Assembly: GCA_016929595.1 (NCBI GenBank)
Contig: JAFGIN010000224.1
Location: 1-39,799, forward strand
From: Chitinispirillaceae bacterium
GTDB lineage: Bacteria > Fibrobacterota > Chitinivibrionia > Chitinivibrionales > Chitinispirillaceae
Reading direction: 5' to 3'
Length of the DNA stretch: 39,799 nucleotides
Shown: positions 6,809 to 17,107 of the stretch, piece after piece
Numbering within the stretch: the stretch's first letter is position 1
Layout: every line of letters begins with the position of its first letter
Notes under the pieces: generated by a model
The model's database searches: none
Seen by the model: the letters and a program-made list of their open reading frames with translations, nothing else
What the model was told of the DNA's origin: nothing
Position numbers and translations under genes: made by a program

Positions 6809-9235
6809 TTAGAAACCTTTATTCATAAGAAAATGGAATTGAAATCCTTTTGGTTTTCTCTTTGTCCAGCCATTTTTCACATCATCAAGTCCCCAGCCTA
6901 AATCAAAGCCAAGGATACCAAGCATCGGCACATTGATACGAACTCCTGCACCGACACCTTTGTAAAGATCACCAAGATTCATCTCTGATACGCTGCCCCA
7001 GGTATTACCAACGTCAGCAAAAAGCCCCAGATACAACTGCTGATCCAGAAGCGGATAGCGTAACTCAAGCGTAGATGCAAACATGGTCAGACCACGTTGC
7101 GGCGTTGATGAATAACCGCCAAACTCTCCCTCCTCATATCCACGCAGTTCTGAATCAGATGTGTAAACACCACCAAGTCTGAAAAGATCCTGATGAGAGA
7201 TTTTTACTGTGCCACCAAGCCCCGAAATCACCCCGGCTGTCGTTCTGGAACCGAGCACAAATTTAAGAGGGAGAGGAAAATAGTGCTGATAGGAAGCGGT
7301 AGCTTTAAGATAATTAAACTGCATTCCCACTCCGAAACCTACATACTCACCATCAACAGAAAAAAGCGATCCTTCAGTCGGGAACAGAGGAACATCCAGA
7401 TCGTAACGCTTCACGCCAAGCTCAAAACTGCTTTTCCACCCTTTCTTCAGTATTTTCAGGTCATATTCAGGAAAATCTTCTCCCTGGATACTGGATTCGA
7501 AATAGCTGAATCCGTAACCACCGGTAACCCTGAATTTATCATCAGGCCATTTGAGCTCCTGACGGCCCACACCAACCCTGAAACCGTAATTTTCATACTC
7601 CTCATCGACATAAAGATACTCAGTATGAGCATAATACAGAAGCCCGGACAAACTTAACGGCCGATCAAAAGCCCATGGTTCTGTAAAGGAGAGGTTGTAG
7701 TTCTGAGTTCTTCCTCCGGCTTCAACACCTACCGCAAGCTCCTGCCCGGTGCCTCTGAAATTTGGTATTCTCGTGGAGAATGTACCTATAAAACCACCCT
7801 GCTGGCCGCTGTACGCCGCACCCAGTTGAAGCTGTCCGATGTTCTCTTTCTCGGTTATTGCAAAAACCAGATCTATGGTACCATCCTCATTAGGAACCAG
7901 ATCGGGTTTAACATCACTGAAAAAATTCAACGCCATTATATTCTGACGACTTCGCATCATCAATGACTGTTTATACTTTTTGCCCGGAAAAAGGTCGATT
8001 TCACGACGGATCACCTTATCCAGGGTTTTTGTATTCCCGCTAATATCAATCTTTCTGACTACCGCAGCTCTTCCCTCGGTGATCTGAAAAGTGACATCTA
8101 TCGTATCACCCCTGAAATTTCTCTTTTCGTCAACATACACCCAGAGATACCCTTCTTCACGATAAACATTTTCAACCAGATACTTCGACATTTCATAACG
8201 ACTTTTCTGAAATGGTTTCCCTTTTTTAAGAGAGATTCTTGAATTCAGAGAGTCTGTAGTGATCACTCTGTTACCAGTAAAGAAAAAATCACCCGCATAA
8301 TATTTTTTCCCTTCATCGATCTGTATATTGACAAAGAGATCGCTCTTTATTTCACCATGATAAACGCTGTCCTTAACAATTGATGCATCGAGGTATCCCA
8401 GTTCATTGTAAAAAAGTATCAGAGTATCTAAATGTTCCTTAAACAACTCCTTATCGAACTCACCACTGCGCCACCAACGATTCTCTTTGGTCTTGAGCTT
8501 TCGTTCAAGCCGTGAAGTCTTAACTTCCCTATTACCGCTGAATGTAATCTCCTTGATTCGAACTCTGGGCCCCTCTTTAATGGAAAATTGCAGAAAAGCA
8601 TTTCCGGGAATTTTTGTTGGAACAAGTTTATGAGAAATTTCTGCAAGATTATACCCTTTTTCGGCATACATCCTCTTCATTTTTACGACAAGATCGTAAA
8701 TAGCGGCATCACTGATAACCTGTCCCTTTTTTACTGCTACCTTTTCCTCAAAATCCTTGTCCTTCAATTTTCTATTTCCGGAGTATTCCACTCCCTCACA
8801 AATCGGAAACTCTTCCACCTTGAGCAGTAATCGAACAGATTTTTCCGACTCCGATTCGATAAAAAAATCCACGGATCTGAATGAGCCGGTAGCGTATAAC
8901 AATCGGATCGACTCAGCAACATCCTGAACACGAACCTCCTGCCCTTCACGAAAAAGTACTATATTCCTTACGACATGCTCCTGTGCTACATTCAAACCCT
9001 GAATGATCAACGTATCCAGTAATTTGACAGATCCTTTGGTTGAAGCCTGTTCCTGTTGTTGTTGCTGCTGCTGCACCTGTTTCTGCTGCATCTGCTCTTC
9101 AGTGAGTACATCGTAACTTGCTCCAGACGAGGTATCCTGCTGCTCTTCAGCGTACACTTCACCAGCCAGACACCAGAAGACAAGTGAAACAATAAACGTG
9201 AATGCACCAGAAAAAGATGGATACCATAATTTCAT
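6809..9235 (-). CDS. bamA: Outer membrane protein assembly factor BamA (Omp85)
   Basis: The 808-aa outer membrane insertase. The ATG at 9235 is chosen: it is preceded by AAAGGAA and begins a signal peptide ending ...LAGEVYA|EEQ, whereas the longer TTG frame from 9289 adds 18 basic residues. A Gln-rich linker (about residues 45-63) precedes several POTRA domains (LIIQGLNVAQEHVV, GVEYSGNRKLKDKDFEEKV, ITFSGNREVKTSRLERKL, FFTGNRVITTDSL, IDISGNTKTLDKVI). The last about 350 residues form the 16-stranded barrel, with the Omp85 motif LRGYEEGEFGG and a terminal Phe. It inserts beta-barrel proteins with Skp (next gene) as carrier. An inverted-repeat element lies immediately upstream. Confidence 0.96.
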   Translation of the reverse strand: MKLWYPSFSGAFTFIVSLVFWCLAGEVYAEEQQDTSSGASYDVLTEEQMQQKQVQQQQQQQEQASTKGSVKLLDTLIIQGLNVAQEHVVRNIVLFREGQEVRVQDVAESIRLLYATGSFRSVDFFIESESEKSVRLLLKVEEFPICEGVEYSGNRKLKDKDFEEKVAVKKGQVISDAAIYDLVVKMKRMYAEKGYNLAEISHKLVPTKIPGNAFLQFSIKEGPRVRIKEITFSGNREVKTSRLERKLKTKENRWWRSGEFDKELFKEHLDTLILFYNELGYLDASIVKDSVYHGEIKSDLFVNIQIDEGKKYYAGDFFFTGNRVITTDSLNSRISLKKGKPFQKSRYEMSKYLVENVYREEGYLWVYVDEKRNFRGDTIDVTFQITEGRAAVVRKIDISGNTKTLDKVIRREIDLFPGKKYKQSLMMRSRQNIMALNFFSDVKPDLVPNEDGTIDLVFAITEKENIGQLQLGAAYSGQQGGFIGTFSTRIPNFRGTGQELAVGVEAGGRTQNYNLSFTEPWAFDRPLSLSGLLYYAHTEYLYVDEEYENYGFRVGVGRQELKWPDDKFRVTGGYGFSYFESSIQGEDFPEYDLKILKKGWKSSFELGVKRYDLDVPLFPTEGSLFSVDGEYVGFGVGMQFNYLKATASYQHYFPLPLKFVLGSRTTAGVISGLGGTVKISHQDLFRLGGVYTSDSELRGYEEGEFGGYSSTPQRGLTMFASTLELRYPLLDQQLYLGLFADVGNTWGSVSEMNLGDLYKGVGAGVRINVPMLGILGFDLGWGLDDVKNGWTKRKPKGFQFHFLMNKGF

Positions 9236-9250
9236 AAATTTTTTCCTTTT

Positions 9251-9417
9251 GCCTGAACCCGGCGATAACTTGACTCGAATAACGCGCAATCTATATGTGC
9301 ATAAAGGTTTTCAGACTTTTCGTTCTTATCACCCGTCGATAAAACCTTCAAAATCTTCAATCCTTTCTGCTTCAATATATTGCGGTTCTTCATCGTCACT
9401 TATCGCCGAGTTCAGGC
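9251..9417. mobile_element. 167-bp MITE-like element with 20-bp terminal inverted repeats
   Basis: The left end GCCTGAACCCGGCGATAACT (9251-9270) is the inverted copy of ACTTATCGCCGAGTTCAGGC (9398-9417), with two mismatches in 20. The element fills nearly all of the tamB-bamA gap and ends 15 bp before the bamA ATG. The same terminal sequence and an internal block (TTGAAG...TTTATCGAC.GGTGATAAGA) recur in the 26848-27036 element. It has no transposase and is too short to encode one. A non-autonomous transposable element is the simplest reading. Confidence 0.7.
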
Positions 9418-9422
9418 TTTAA

Positions 9423-12400
9423 TTAAAACTTCAGTAACTTTCGAATTCTTGTCATAGGAAGTGTCAACTGCAACGTAACACGCGGATCGTGCTCCAGCCT
9501 CTCATCTCCCCTGTAAACACCATAGTTAAAGTCCATAATAAAATACCGGTTTGGCTGAAATTCCATCCCTAGGCTATATTCCGGTGTTAACAACACTGTA
9601 TCGATTGGAATGAGCTCCCCCCGGGCTTTGAGAAAAAGAAAATCGTGCAAAAAATAACGCCCGACAGTTATGCCCACGTTGGCCAGCGCCAGATAATCGT
9701 CCTGATCAACCAATCCTTCGAACTGACGACTATAAAGCTTACTAAAATAATTTGAAGTAATCGATGATTCAATGTTGATGACATCAACTCCAATTTTTTT
9801 CGCTAGTTTTCTCTCCAAGCGCTGCAACAGATAACGATGGAAAAAGGATTCCCCGAAATTGGATACCAGCTCACCGGCGCCCCCAAGCGATGAAAAGGAG
9901 AGACCTGCCTGTCTGAAAAACTCCCGCTCACTCTCACCTGGCTGCCCTTCAAAGTCGTTTGATAGCTGAAATGAAACATTCAGCGATTTCCCTTCAACAA
10001 GCCTCCCCTTCTCTGAAACAGCATTGGTAACGGGATCATGAACCATAGCGGTCACCTTGATTCGGCTGAGCCGGCTTGTGTCACTAAGTGCCTCTGCACT
10101 ACCCCAGAGTATGGGCATGTTGTCGTATCCACGGTTTGCATGATACCTCATCGGAACAAAATCAAGGCCTACTTCAAAATTCCTGTCAAAAGTCTTACCA
10201 TAATACAGAGCTCCCTTAAATGAGCGGATCTGCCCGTGAAGACAAAAAGTTTTTTCACAATCTCTTCCACGTACTTTAACAACTGATGTCGGGTCGAGAT
10301 ACCCTTCGAGAAAACGCATTATCCTGCGACGCTTTCCCCCAAGATCCCAGAAATACAACACCCTCCTGTTTCCCGCTTTGAGATCGAGATCCCAGGTGAT
10401 GTACGGAAAAAGATCAAGATCCCAGGTGAGCTCATTGGTGTTGAGAAACGGATAGGTAAAATCCAGATCACGCAAAACCCAGGTCCCTGATATTTTTAAT
10501 CTATCAAGAGGACCGGAGAGTGTAAAATGATCTAATGGACCTTTTCCTTTAAACTCAATATCACCAAGCTCACCAACAGGCATGAATCCCGGAAGATGAA
10601 GGTCGATTCCCTTGTTGGGTGTCTTCACCTCGAGTAAGCCAAAATTAAAGGGACCGATTTCAAAGGGCGAAAAACCATCGGGAGTCTTATGCGTTGAGGA
10701 GATGGTAATTTTGCGGCGTTTGACATACCCTGTTATGTGAGTATTAACATTAAGTAATGTATCAATCATCATCGAAAAACTGAACTTTTTTATATCGTCA
10801 AGGACAAATGGTCGGACGGTAAGTACCCCATCGGGAATCACCACTTTTCCCTCAGTAAATCTCATCGTACCGGGAGTACTTACAAATGATATTTTTATTA
10901 TTCCAGGTCCGTACCCTGCGATTGGAGATTGTACATTTTTTGCCAGGTATGCGAGAAGATCCCCCTGAGCATCTATCCGTGCGCGAATTGTATCAGTTTC
11001 GTGAAGATCGTTGTTTAAAAGACTCCATGGAACAAAACCCGAACCTGATGCACGCAGCAACGTATCATCCTGAGCTTTCAAACTCCTGACAAGAACTCCC
11101 TTCTGATCCATCGATGCCGCAATGTATACAGAATCAAAACTCCATTTATCAAACGTCACTGATGGCGAACTGCACTTTACAACAAGCGGCAATCCTTTTC
11201 CGGAAGTGGCTATGGTACCGGATATCCGTGAATCAATCCGGGTACCTTTGGGAAGTACATGCGCAATAAGGGACTGTATTTCCACATTGTCAAAGTCCCC
11301 TGACAGGGAAAATGTTGAATCGGCCTGCTTAATCGTATCAAAAGACGCAAGGATTCTGTTATTTTTTCTCAGAACCAACGGCAGAATACACAGTTCACCC
11401 GAACTCCAGGAAACAATCGCATCAGTTTCGATATTGTTAAACTTCCCGCTCCCCAGCTTCCTGACACGTACCTCAGAACGGATACGGGGATTATTAACAG
11501 TACCGGAAATTCTGGAGTGGCCGCTCACATTACCTGTTACATCCATTGATCTCCATCGGGGGTTCATTGCAAGAATTTTTTTCACAGGAAAAGAGACGGC
11601 ACAATCAATGTCCATTTCAAATGGACTGGTTGTAAAAAGAAGCGTCCCTGCACCATGTATCCCGCCAGCGACAGAAAGAGTATCAATCACCAGTGAATCT
11701 TTGCAAATAGAACCAGCTACTGCCATTTCGATATCGGTACCATTAACTTTGAAAACTTTACGATTACATTTCCAGTACACAAAATTTGTGTCCTGCTTGT
11801 ATTTTCGCACCATGCCGATAAAATCCCCTTCAACTGTTCCAGTCTTTACAGCCGCCGAGAACTCTGCTTCGAAATCATCCAGCCATCCCTGAATATGAGC
11901 ATCAAAAAATCCTGAATCGATTTCTGCGATACAATGGTTTCGCTTAAGAATTGATTTTATTGATGAAGAATGAGCATTTACATGCATTTTTGCGAAAGGA
12001 GCACCGGAAAACGGTTTCGAAACTTCAGCACTGATATCAATACCATCACGTGACCTGCAGCTCAAATTCAGTGAAGAGCTGTTTGTTCTAACCTCAAGTG
12101 TCTGATCTCCCAGAAAAATGTCGTTAACCCGAACATCCTGCCCCGAAAACACTGCATTGATTCTTGGATCTGCAGCTGTTCCCCATATTCTGCCATTGAG
12201 CCCGGCAGAAGTCGCACTGATCCCATTAATTTCCGGCAGTGAATCTGTATGACCGGCAATCGTACACTTGAATATATACGGTGAGTCCAGATTTGCATAT
12301 CCATTTAAATTTAAAACCATATGGTTATCTCTTATTGCCAGAGAATCAATTGTCACTCTTGCAGGTGTTTTATCAATTTTAAAGCCACCGCCAAAATGAA

Positions 12401-13544
12401 CATTTTTAAAATCGCCTATATCAAACCGCCCGGCGCGAATCACAACAGTTGCAGGTGTCAGACTATCGTTTATCTGTATCTTACCCGTAATCCACCCTTC
12501 CCCCCCGATCCGCGCAGCATCAACAAAGGGTGTCCCCTGCAGCAGTGAGTCCACTTTCACCCCGGAACAGATAAAATCAAACTGCAGCATTGGTTTATCA
12601 ATCATGTTCCATATACCACTGCCACTTATTTTCGATTGACGATAAGTAGCACTGAGTGTATCGATATTCCATGAATATCCCCGGGCGCTCAGATGTAACG
12701 ATACCGAGTCAAGCGGCACCGGAAGTTGTTCAACAATGAACGTACCATTACGAATCGAGAGATCACCTGAAGCACTTACTTTACCTATAGAAAGTGTATC
12801 AGAAAAAACGAAGGTACAATTTCCATGTAATGTGCCCGAGGTAATAATCCCATTTTTGAAAGCTACCGGTTTTTCAATCTTCGCTTTATTGATACCTACA
12901 GTAATTGTATGGACTCCGCTTTTCCACCCGATATTACCATCTGCATAAAAATTTTCTTTATCTGAACCAGAATGTCCTGTAAGAGTAACGTTTGTATAAG
13001 TACCATGGTCAGTCAATGCACCGCACAATCTGTGTCCGATAAGAATTGTGTCATTCTCCCGGTCAGCAAGTACTATTTTCGCATTTTTAATATTGACATA
13101 AGGAACCGGCAACTCATCAGGTACTCCGACAGGAGCAACTAATGAGACGGATGGCGGAACCGCGTCTCCATCATACATTGCTTTTCGAGATGCAATCGAG
13201 ACCAGTATTTCGGGATCGATGAATATGATTCTGTTAATCGATTTACCAAAGTCACCCCGGGAAACAAGCAGCTCGCGGAATGAAAAACCGACCTTGATAT
13301 GGTGTACCCTGACAAGAAACGATTCCAGTGGAACGGAAAGCGATACGTTATAGAGATGTGCAGAAAAAAAACCTATACGAATCCTGCCGACATCAATGGA
13401 CCCTTTTATAAAAGGCGAAATGCTCTGTATCAGGAGATTTTCAAGGTCCCGGTTTTTTTCCAGTCGCTTTTTCCCCAGATACAGAGCAGTAATTGATGTC
13501 AGACAGATTAAAAAAAGTGCCAGTACCCACTTACGGGGCCGCAT
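9423..13544 (-). CDS. tamB: TamB-like (DUF490/AsmA-like) inner-membrane translocation factor
   Basis: The 1373-aa protein has an N-terminal membrane anchor (residues about 7-23, VLALFLICLTSITALYL). A very long beta-rich body of repeating short strands follows, and a DUF490-type C-terminus ends in beta-strand segments (GKSLNVSFQLSNDFEGQPGE, then a barrel-associated tail). This architecture forms a periplasm-spanning hydrophobic groove, known to work in outer-membrane protein assembly and phospholipid transport. The length is normal for TamB. Its ATG overlaps the clpC end by 14 bp with AAGGAAGAG upstream. bamA follows, which stands in for tamA here, since TamB can partner BamA in organisms without TamA. 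Confidence 0.88.
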   Translation of the reverse strand: MRPRKWVLALFLICLTSITALYLGKKRLEKNRDLENLLIQSISPFIKGSIDVGRIRIGFFSAHLYNVSLSVPLESFLVRVHHIKVGFSFRELLVSRGDFGKSINRIIFIDPEILVSIASRKAMYDGDAVPPSVSLVAPVGVPDELPVPYVNIKNAKIVLADRENDTILIGHRLCGALTDHGTYTNVTLTGHSGSDKENFYADGNIGWKSGVHTITVGINKAKIEKPVAFKNGIITSGTLHGNCTFVFSDTLSIGKVSASGDLSIRNGTFIVEQLPVPLDSVSLHLSARGYSWNIDTLSATYRQSKISGSGIWNMIDKPMLQFDFICSGVKVDSLLQGTPFVDAARIGGEGWITGKIQINDSLTPATVVIRAGRFDIGDFKNVHFGGGFKIDKTPARVTIDSLAIRDNHMVLNLNGYANLDSPYIFKCTIAGHTDSLPEINGISATSAGLNGRIWGTAADPRINAVFSGQDVRVNDIFLGDQTLEVRTNSSSLNLSCRSRDGIDISAEVSKPFSGAPFAKMHVNAHSSSIKSILKRNHCIAEIDSGFFDAHIQGWLDDFEAEFSAAVKTGTVEGDFIGMVRKYKQDTNFVYWKCNRKVFKVNGTDIEMAVAGSICKDSLVIDTLSVAGGIHGAGTLLFTTSPFEMDIDCAVSFPVKKILAMNPRWRSMDVTGNVSGHSRISGTVNNPRIRSEVRVRKLGSGKFNNIETDAIVSWSSGELCILPLVLRKNNRILASFDTIKQADSTFSLSGDFDNVEIQSLIAHVLPKGTRIDSRISGTIATSGKGLPLVVKCSSPSVTFDKWSFDSVYIAASMDQKGVLVRSLKAQDDTLLRASGSGFVPWSLLNNDLHETDTIRARIDAQGDLLAYLAKNVQSPIAGYGPGIIKISFVSTPGTMRFTEGKVVIPDGVLTVRPFVLDDIKKFSFSMMIDTLLNVNTHITGYVKRRKITISSTHKTPDGFSPFEIGPFNFGLLEVKTPNKGIDLHLPGFMPVGELGDIEFKGKGPLDHFTLSGPLDRLKISGTWVLRDLDFTYPFLNTNELTWDLDLFPYITWDLDLKAGNRRVLYFWDLGGKRRRIMRFLEGYLDPTSVVKVRGRDCEKTFCLHGQIRSFKGALYYGKTFDRNFEVGLDFVPMRYHANRGYDNMPILWGSAEALSDTSRLSRIKVTAMVHDPVTNAVSEKGRLVEGKSLNVSFQLSNDFEGQPGESEREFFRQAGLSFSSLGGAGELVSNFGESFFHRYLLQRLERKLAKKIGVDVINIESSITSNYFSKLYSRQFEGLVDQDDYLALANVGITVGRYFLHDFLFLKARGELIPIDTVLLTPEYSLGMEFQPNRYFIMDFNYGVYRGDERLEHDPRVTLQLTLPMTRIRKLLKF

Positions 13545-15963
13545 TCTCTTCCTTTTTGAATTCTATACTACCATCATCAAGAGTAAGCGCAACAGTGTCA
13601 CCATCACGAAACTTATCCATCAGAAACTCCTCAGCAAGTCGATCTTCGACAAGACGCTGAATGGCTCTTCTCAAAGGCCGTGCACCAAGTAATGGATCAA
13701 ATCCCTGGTCAACAATGTACGTCTTCACCTCCTGATCAATCTTGAGGGTAATGTTTCTATCAACAAGCCGGCTCTGAACATCACGAAGCTGAATCTCAAC
13801 AATCTGTGATATCTCTTTCTTGGAAAGCGGATAGAAAACAATTGTATCATCAACCCGGTTCAAAAATTCGGGATTGAAAATTCTCTTCAATTCATCCATC
13901 ACCTTGGACTTCATCGCTTCGTAATCGGAATTTTCCGTAGTTTTCCCGAAGCCAACTGTCCCGGATTTTTTTACATCCCTGGTTCCGGCATTAGATGTCA
14001 TAATGATAATGGTATTTCTGAAATTGACATGACGTCCATAAGAATCAGTCAGTAAACCATCATCAAGAATCTGCAGAAGAATATTAAAAACATCAGGATG
14101 TGCTTTTTCAATTTCATCAAGTAAAATTACCGAATAAGGTTTCTTCCTTATTTTTTCGGTCAATTGTCCGCCTTCTTCATAGCCGACATATCCCGGAGGA
14201 GCACCTACCAGACGGGAAACTGCAAATTTTTCCATGTACTCTGACATGTCTATCCTCACCAGAGCATCCTCAGAATCGAACAGTGACTGCGCCAGAGTCT
14301 TTGCCAGCTCAGTCTTTCCAACACCGGTGGGTCCCAGGAAAATGAATGATGCAATCGGTCTGCGGATGTTATGAAGGCCAGCTCTGGAACGCCTGATACT
14401 CTTTGCAATTGCTTCAAGTGCAGGATCCTGACCAATAACACGTTTTCGCAGTTCAGCTTCAAGATTGAGAATTTTCTTGGATTCCTCTTCTGCAAGCCGT
14501 GAGAGCGGAATCCCGGTCATTGTCGAAACAACCTCAGCAATGGTCGATTCATCAACAAGCAGCCGTTCTTCAGCTTTTGACTTACGCCACAAAGCTTTTT
14601 TCTCAAGAAGTGTACCCTTCAATTTTTCCTGTTTGTCACGAAGTTTCGCAGCACGTTCAAATTCCTGCTGCTCGACCGCCTGTTCCTTTTCTTTTACGAC
14701 ATCCAAGATCTGTTTCTCCATCTCACGGATTTCGGTAGGAATTTCCATGCTGGAAAGTCTCTTACGCGCTCCCGCTTCATCGATGACATCAATCGCCTTA
14801 TCGGGCAGGAATCTGTCGCTTATGTAACGTTCTGAAAGTTTAACCGCCCCATCGATCGCCTTTTCGGTATAGGTGACCTTATGATGATCCTCGTAGCGAT
14901 GGCGCAATCCGGAAAGAATCTGAATCGTCTCATTGACATTTGGTGGATCGACCATTATCGTCTGAAAACGACGCGCAAGGGCGCCATCCTTTTCGATATA
15001 CTTGCGATATTCATCGAGCGTCGTCGCTCCAACGCACTGAATCTCTCCTCTTGATAATGCAGGTTTGAAAATATTTGATGCATCGAGACTTCCTTCAGAA
15101 CCGCCGGCACCGACAATCGTATGAAGCTCATCAATAAAAATGATAATATTCTCATTCTTCTGAAGCTCGACCATAAGCGCTTTCAACCGTTCTTCGAACT
15201 GACCCCGGTATTTTGTACCAGCCACCATCGATGCCATGTCAAGGTTAATAACACGCTTGTTTTCCAGCACCTGAGGAATATTTTTCTCGTATATTTTCTG
15301 AGCAAGCCCCTCTACAATTGCAGTCTTGCCAATACCCGGTTCACCAATAAGAACCGGATTGTTCTTTTTACGCCTGCTGAGAATCTGGACTACGCGTTCA
15401 ATCTCTTTTTCACGGCCAATGACCGGATCGAGTTTTCCCTCGCGGGCCATTGATGTCAGATCACGACCGAAATGATCGAGAAACGGCGTCTTGCTCTTTT
15501 CTTTCGCAGCTCCAACCGTCTCTCCGCCGCGTAACACTCTGTTAATCTCATCCTTGACACGTTCATACTCAAGACCGGCTGCAGCAAGCGCATTGGCCGC
15601 TGCCGACTCAGTATCCTTCATGAGCGCCAGAAGCAGATGTTCCGTTCCGATATATTTGTGTGACATGGATCTCGCTTCATTTGCAGCGATCTCCAACACT
15701 TTCTTTGCTCGTGGAGTAAACGGCAGCATCTGTCCGATAGTCATCATCCCGCCGGTTGAAGTAATAGTCTTCTCAATATTGGTGGTCAACTCCTCCATAT
15801 CTACACCCATGCTTCGCATAACCGCAACGGCAACGCCATCACCTTCCTTTATCAATCCAAGAAGAAGGTGCTCCGTTCCGACATAATCATTCCCGAGACG
15901 AACCGATTCCTCCCGGGCAATCTGCATTACCTTTTTGACTCGATCTGTAAACATACCATTCAT
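13531..15963 (-). CDS. clpC: ATP-dependent Clp protease ATP-binding subunit ClpC
   Basis: The 810-aa AAA+ unfoldase. Two N-terminal Clp repeats come first ([21 protein letters not shown] and [20 protein letters not shown]). D1 has Walker [10 protein letters not shown] and Walker [11 protein letters not shown] middle domain with a UVR-like coiled coil ([18 protein letters not shown]) is characteristic of ClpC as opposed to ClpA. D2 has GPTGVGKTE and [10 protein letters not shown]. ClpC feeds substrates to ClpP, and in Firmicutes it recognises arginine-phosphorylated proteins. Two starts 9 bp apart are possible (15963 or 15954), and AGGAAGAG favours the first. It is the third gene of an mcsA-mcsB-clpC run, and no clpP is present in the window. 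Confidence 0.96.
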   Translation of the reverse strand: MNGMFTDRVKKVMQIAREESVRLGNDYVGTEHLLLGLIKEGDGVAVAVMRSMGVDMEELTTNIEKTITSTGGMMTIGQMLPFTPRAKKVLEIAANEARSMSHKYIGTEHLLLALMKDTESAAANALAAAGLEYERVKDEINRVLRGGETVGAAKEKSKTPFLDHFGRDLTSMAREGKLDPVIGREKEIERVVQILSRRKKNNPVLIGEPGIGKTAIVEGLAQKIYEKNIPQVLENKRVINLDMASMVAGTKYRGQFEERLKALMVELQKNENIIIFIDELHTIVGAGGSEGSLDASNIFKPALSRGEIQCVGATTLDEYRKYIEKDGALARRFQTIMVDPPNVNETIQILSGLRHRYEDHHKVTYTEKAIDGAVKLSERYISDRFLPDKAIDVIDEAGARKRLSSMEIPTEIREMEKQILDVVKEKEQAVEQQEFERAAKLRDKQEKLKGTLLEKKALWRKSKAEERLLVDESTIAEVVSTMTGIPLSRLAEEESKKILNLEAELRKRVIGQDPALEAIAKSIRRSRAGLHNIRRPIASFIFLGPTGVGKTELAKTLAQSLFDSEDALVRIDMSEYMEKFAVSRLVGAPPGYVGYEEGGQLTEKIRKKPYSVILLDEIEKAHPDVFNILLQILDDGLLTDSYGRHVNFRNTIIIMTSNAGTRDVKKSGTVGFGKTTENSDYEAMKSKVMDELKRIFNPEFLNRVDDTIVFYPLSKKEISQIVEIQLRDVQSRLVDRNITLKIDQEVKTYIVDQGFDPLLGARPLRRAIQRLVEDRLAEEFLMDKFRDGDTVALTLDDGSIEFKKEENAAP

Positions 15964-15991
15964 TATTGTTCTCTTCCTTTTCGTTCAATAC

Positions 15992-17107
15992 TCAGGATTG
16001 AACGGTTCCTGTTTCAGAATGAAAATCTTTAATTTTCTTTTTCGGCTTTGACAGCATTTTTCTTACCAGTTCAGCCCTGGCACACTGTAACGAATGTTCA
16101 TCCGCTCCAGCCCCCTGCAAAATCTGTAAATGAGCCGGCATCGACAAAATCATTGCCTGATTAATCGTATTTATAGTAACTCCATCATATATTCCAACCA
16201 GTATCCCAAACCGCAACGCAGAAGAAAGATTGAGAAACTCCGTCATTGTCAACGTACGCGCATACAGCAGTATTCCAAGCGAACGGTAGACCTTGTCGGT
16301 AAGTTCATTTTTCGCATCTTTGAGAATCCGCTCCCTGGCATTACGCTCGTGATGTATTACTTCACGTATAACCCCGGCGGTCAACTTGACAAATTCCTGT
16401 TCGTGAGCACCCATGGTCGCCTGATTTGACAGCTGAAAGAAATTACCGACAATTTCGGAGTGCTCCCCGAAAAATCCCCTCGCGGAGATACCCATCTGCG
16501 ATGCGCCCAGAAGAACCGGATCGATCGCTTTTGTCAAAACCAACCCCGGTAGATGCAGCAGAAACGAAAGCCGCAGACCGGTGCCGGAATTTGTCGGACA
16601 GCAGGTAAGAAACCCGCGCCGTGAATCGAATGCGTAGCTGCACCTTTTCCCGAGAATATCATCAGTTGCATTGATCGCATCCCAGAGAACCTCCGGACAA
16701 AAACCCGAATCAAGACAGTGCATGCGAATATGATCCTCTTCATTGATCATAATTGAAGTACGCCGGTCCATATCAAAGATCGCACCCCGGTCACCCTCCA
16801 TATTAAGAAGCTCATTGCTGACAATTCTCTCCTCAACTAGAAACTGCTGCTCGAGTCGCTTCACTTCAGAAAAATTCATAATGCTGAAAGTCTTAAACGC
16901 TCTTTCTCCTGAAACAGCATCTGCAATTTCAGAAAAAACGCGCTTGCGATCATGCATTGAAGCGTGAAAAGGAAACTTGTAACGCGTTAAATTCCTTGCA
17001 AGACGTACCCTGGTTGAAGCAACAACATCGTTGTCTTCACCACTGTCCCTGAACCATGATGGCACCCTGCTTATCAATTGAGTCAAATTTGTAGCCACAC
17101 TCTTCAT
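15992..17107 (-). CDS. mcsB: Protein arginine kinase McsB
   Basis: The 371-aa phosphagen-kinase-fold enzyme phosphorylates arginine side chains to mark proteins for ClpC. Visible motifs are VVASTRVRLARNLTR (ATP contacts), SIMINEEDHIRM (catalytic NEEDH loop) and TCCPTNSGTGLRLS (catalytic Cys loop). A helical C-terminal domain follows, so the kinase appears intact. Where characterised McsB proteins carry the pArg-binding RDxxRA motif, this one reads LQCARA (residues 340-345): the R and D are replaced while RA is kept. The ATG overlaps the mcsA stop by 4 bp. clpC follows after a 28-bp gap. McsB is best known from Firmicutes, and its occurrence beside lipid A genes shows a diderm host. Confidence 0.93.
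   Translation of the reverse strand: MKSVATNLTQLISRVPSWFRDSGEDNDVVASTRVRLARNLTRYKFPFHASMHDRKRVFSEIADAVSGERAFKTFSIMNFSEVKRLEQQFLVEERIVSNELLNMEGDRGAIFDMDRRTSIMINEEDHIRMHCLDSGFCPEVLWDAINATDDILGKRCSYAFDSRRGFLTCCPTNSGTGLRLSFLLHLPGLVLTKAIDPVLLGASQMGISARGFFGEHSEIVGNFFQLSNQATMGAHEQEFVKLTAGVIREVIHHERNARERILKDAKNELTDKVYRSLGILLYARTLTMTEFLNLSSALRFGILVGIYDGVTINTINQAMILSMPAHLQILQGAGADEHSLQCARAELVRKMLSKPKKKIKDFHSETGTVQS

Noticed and set aside
7193-7657. A 154-codon plus-strand frame inside bamA
   Set aside because: It is antisense to the conserved barrel region of bamA and has no family features.
9169-9235. BamA as a lipoprotein because of a Cys in its signal peptide
   Set aside because: The residue before the Cys is Trp, which does not fit a lipobox, and a normal signal peptidase I site (VYA|EE) follows.
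9236-9289. Longer BamA start at a TTG
   Set aside because: It adds basic residues before a complete signal peptide and runs into the inverted-repeat element; the ATG at 9235 has the ribosome binding site.
11122-11892. A 256-codon open frame on the plus strand inside tamB
   Set aside because: It is antisense to a well-supported long gene. The translation has no domain or composition of a real protein, and such frames are expected opposite a gene of this codon use.
14465-14827. Ser-rich plus-strand frame inside clpC
   Set aside because: The composition mirrors the opposite strand of a charged coiled-coil region; a typical shadow frame.
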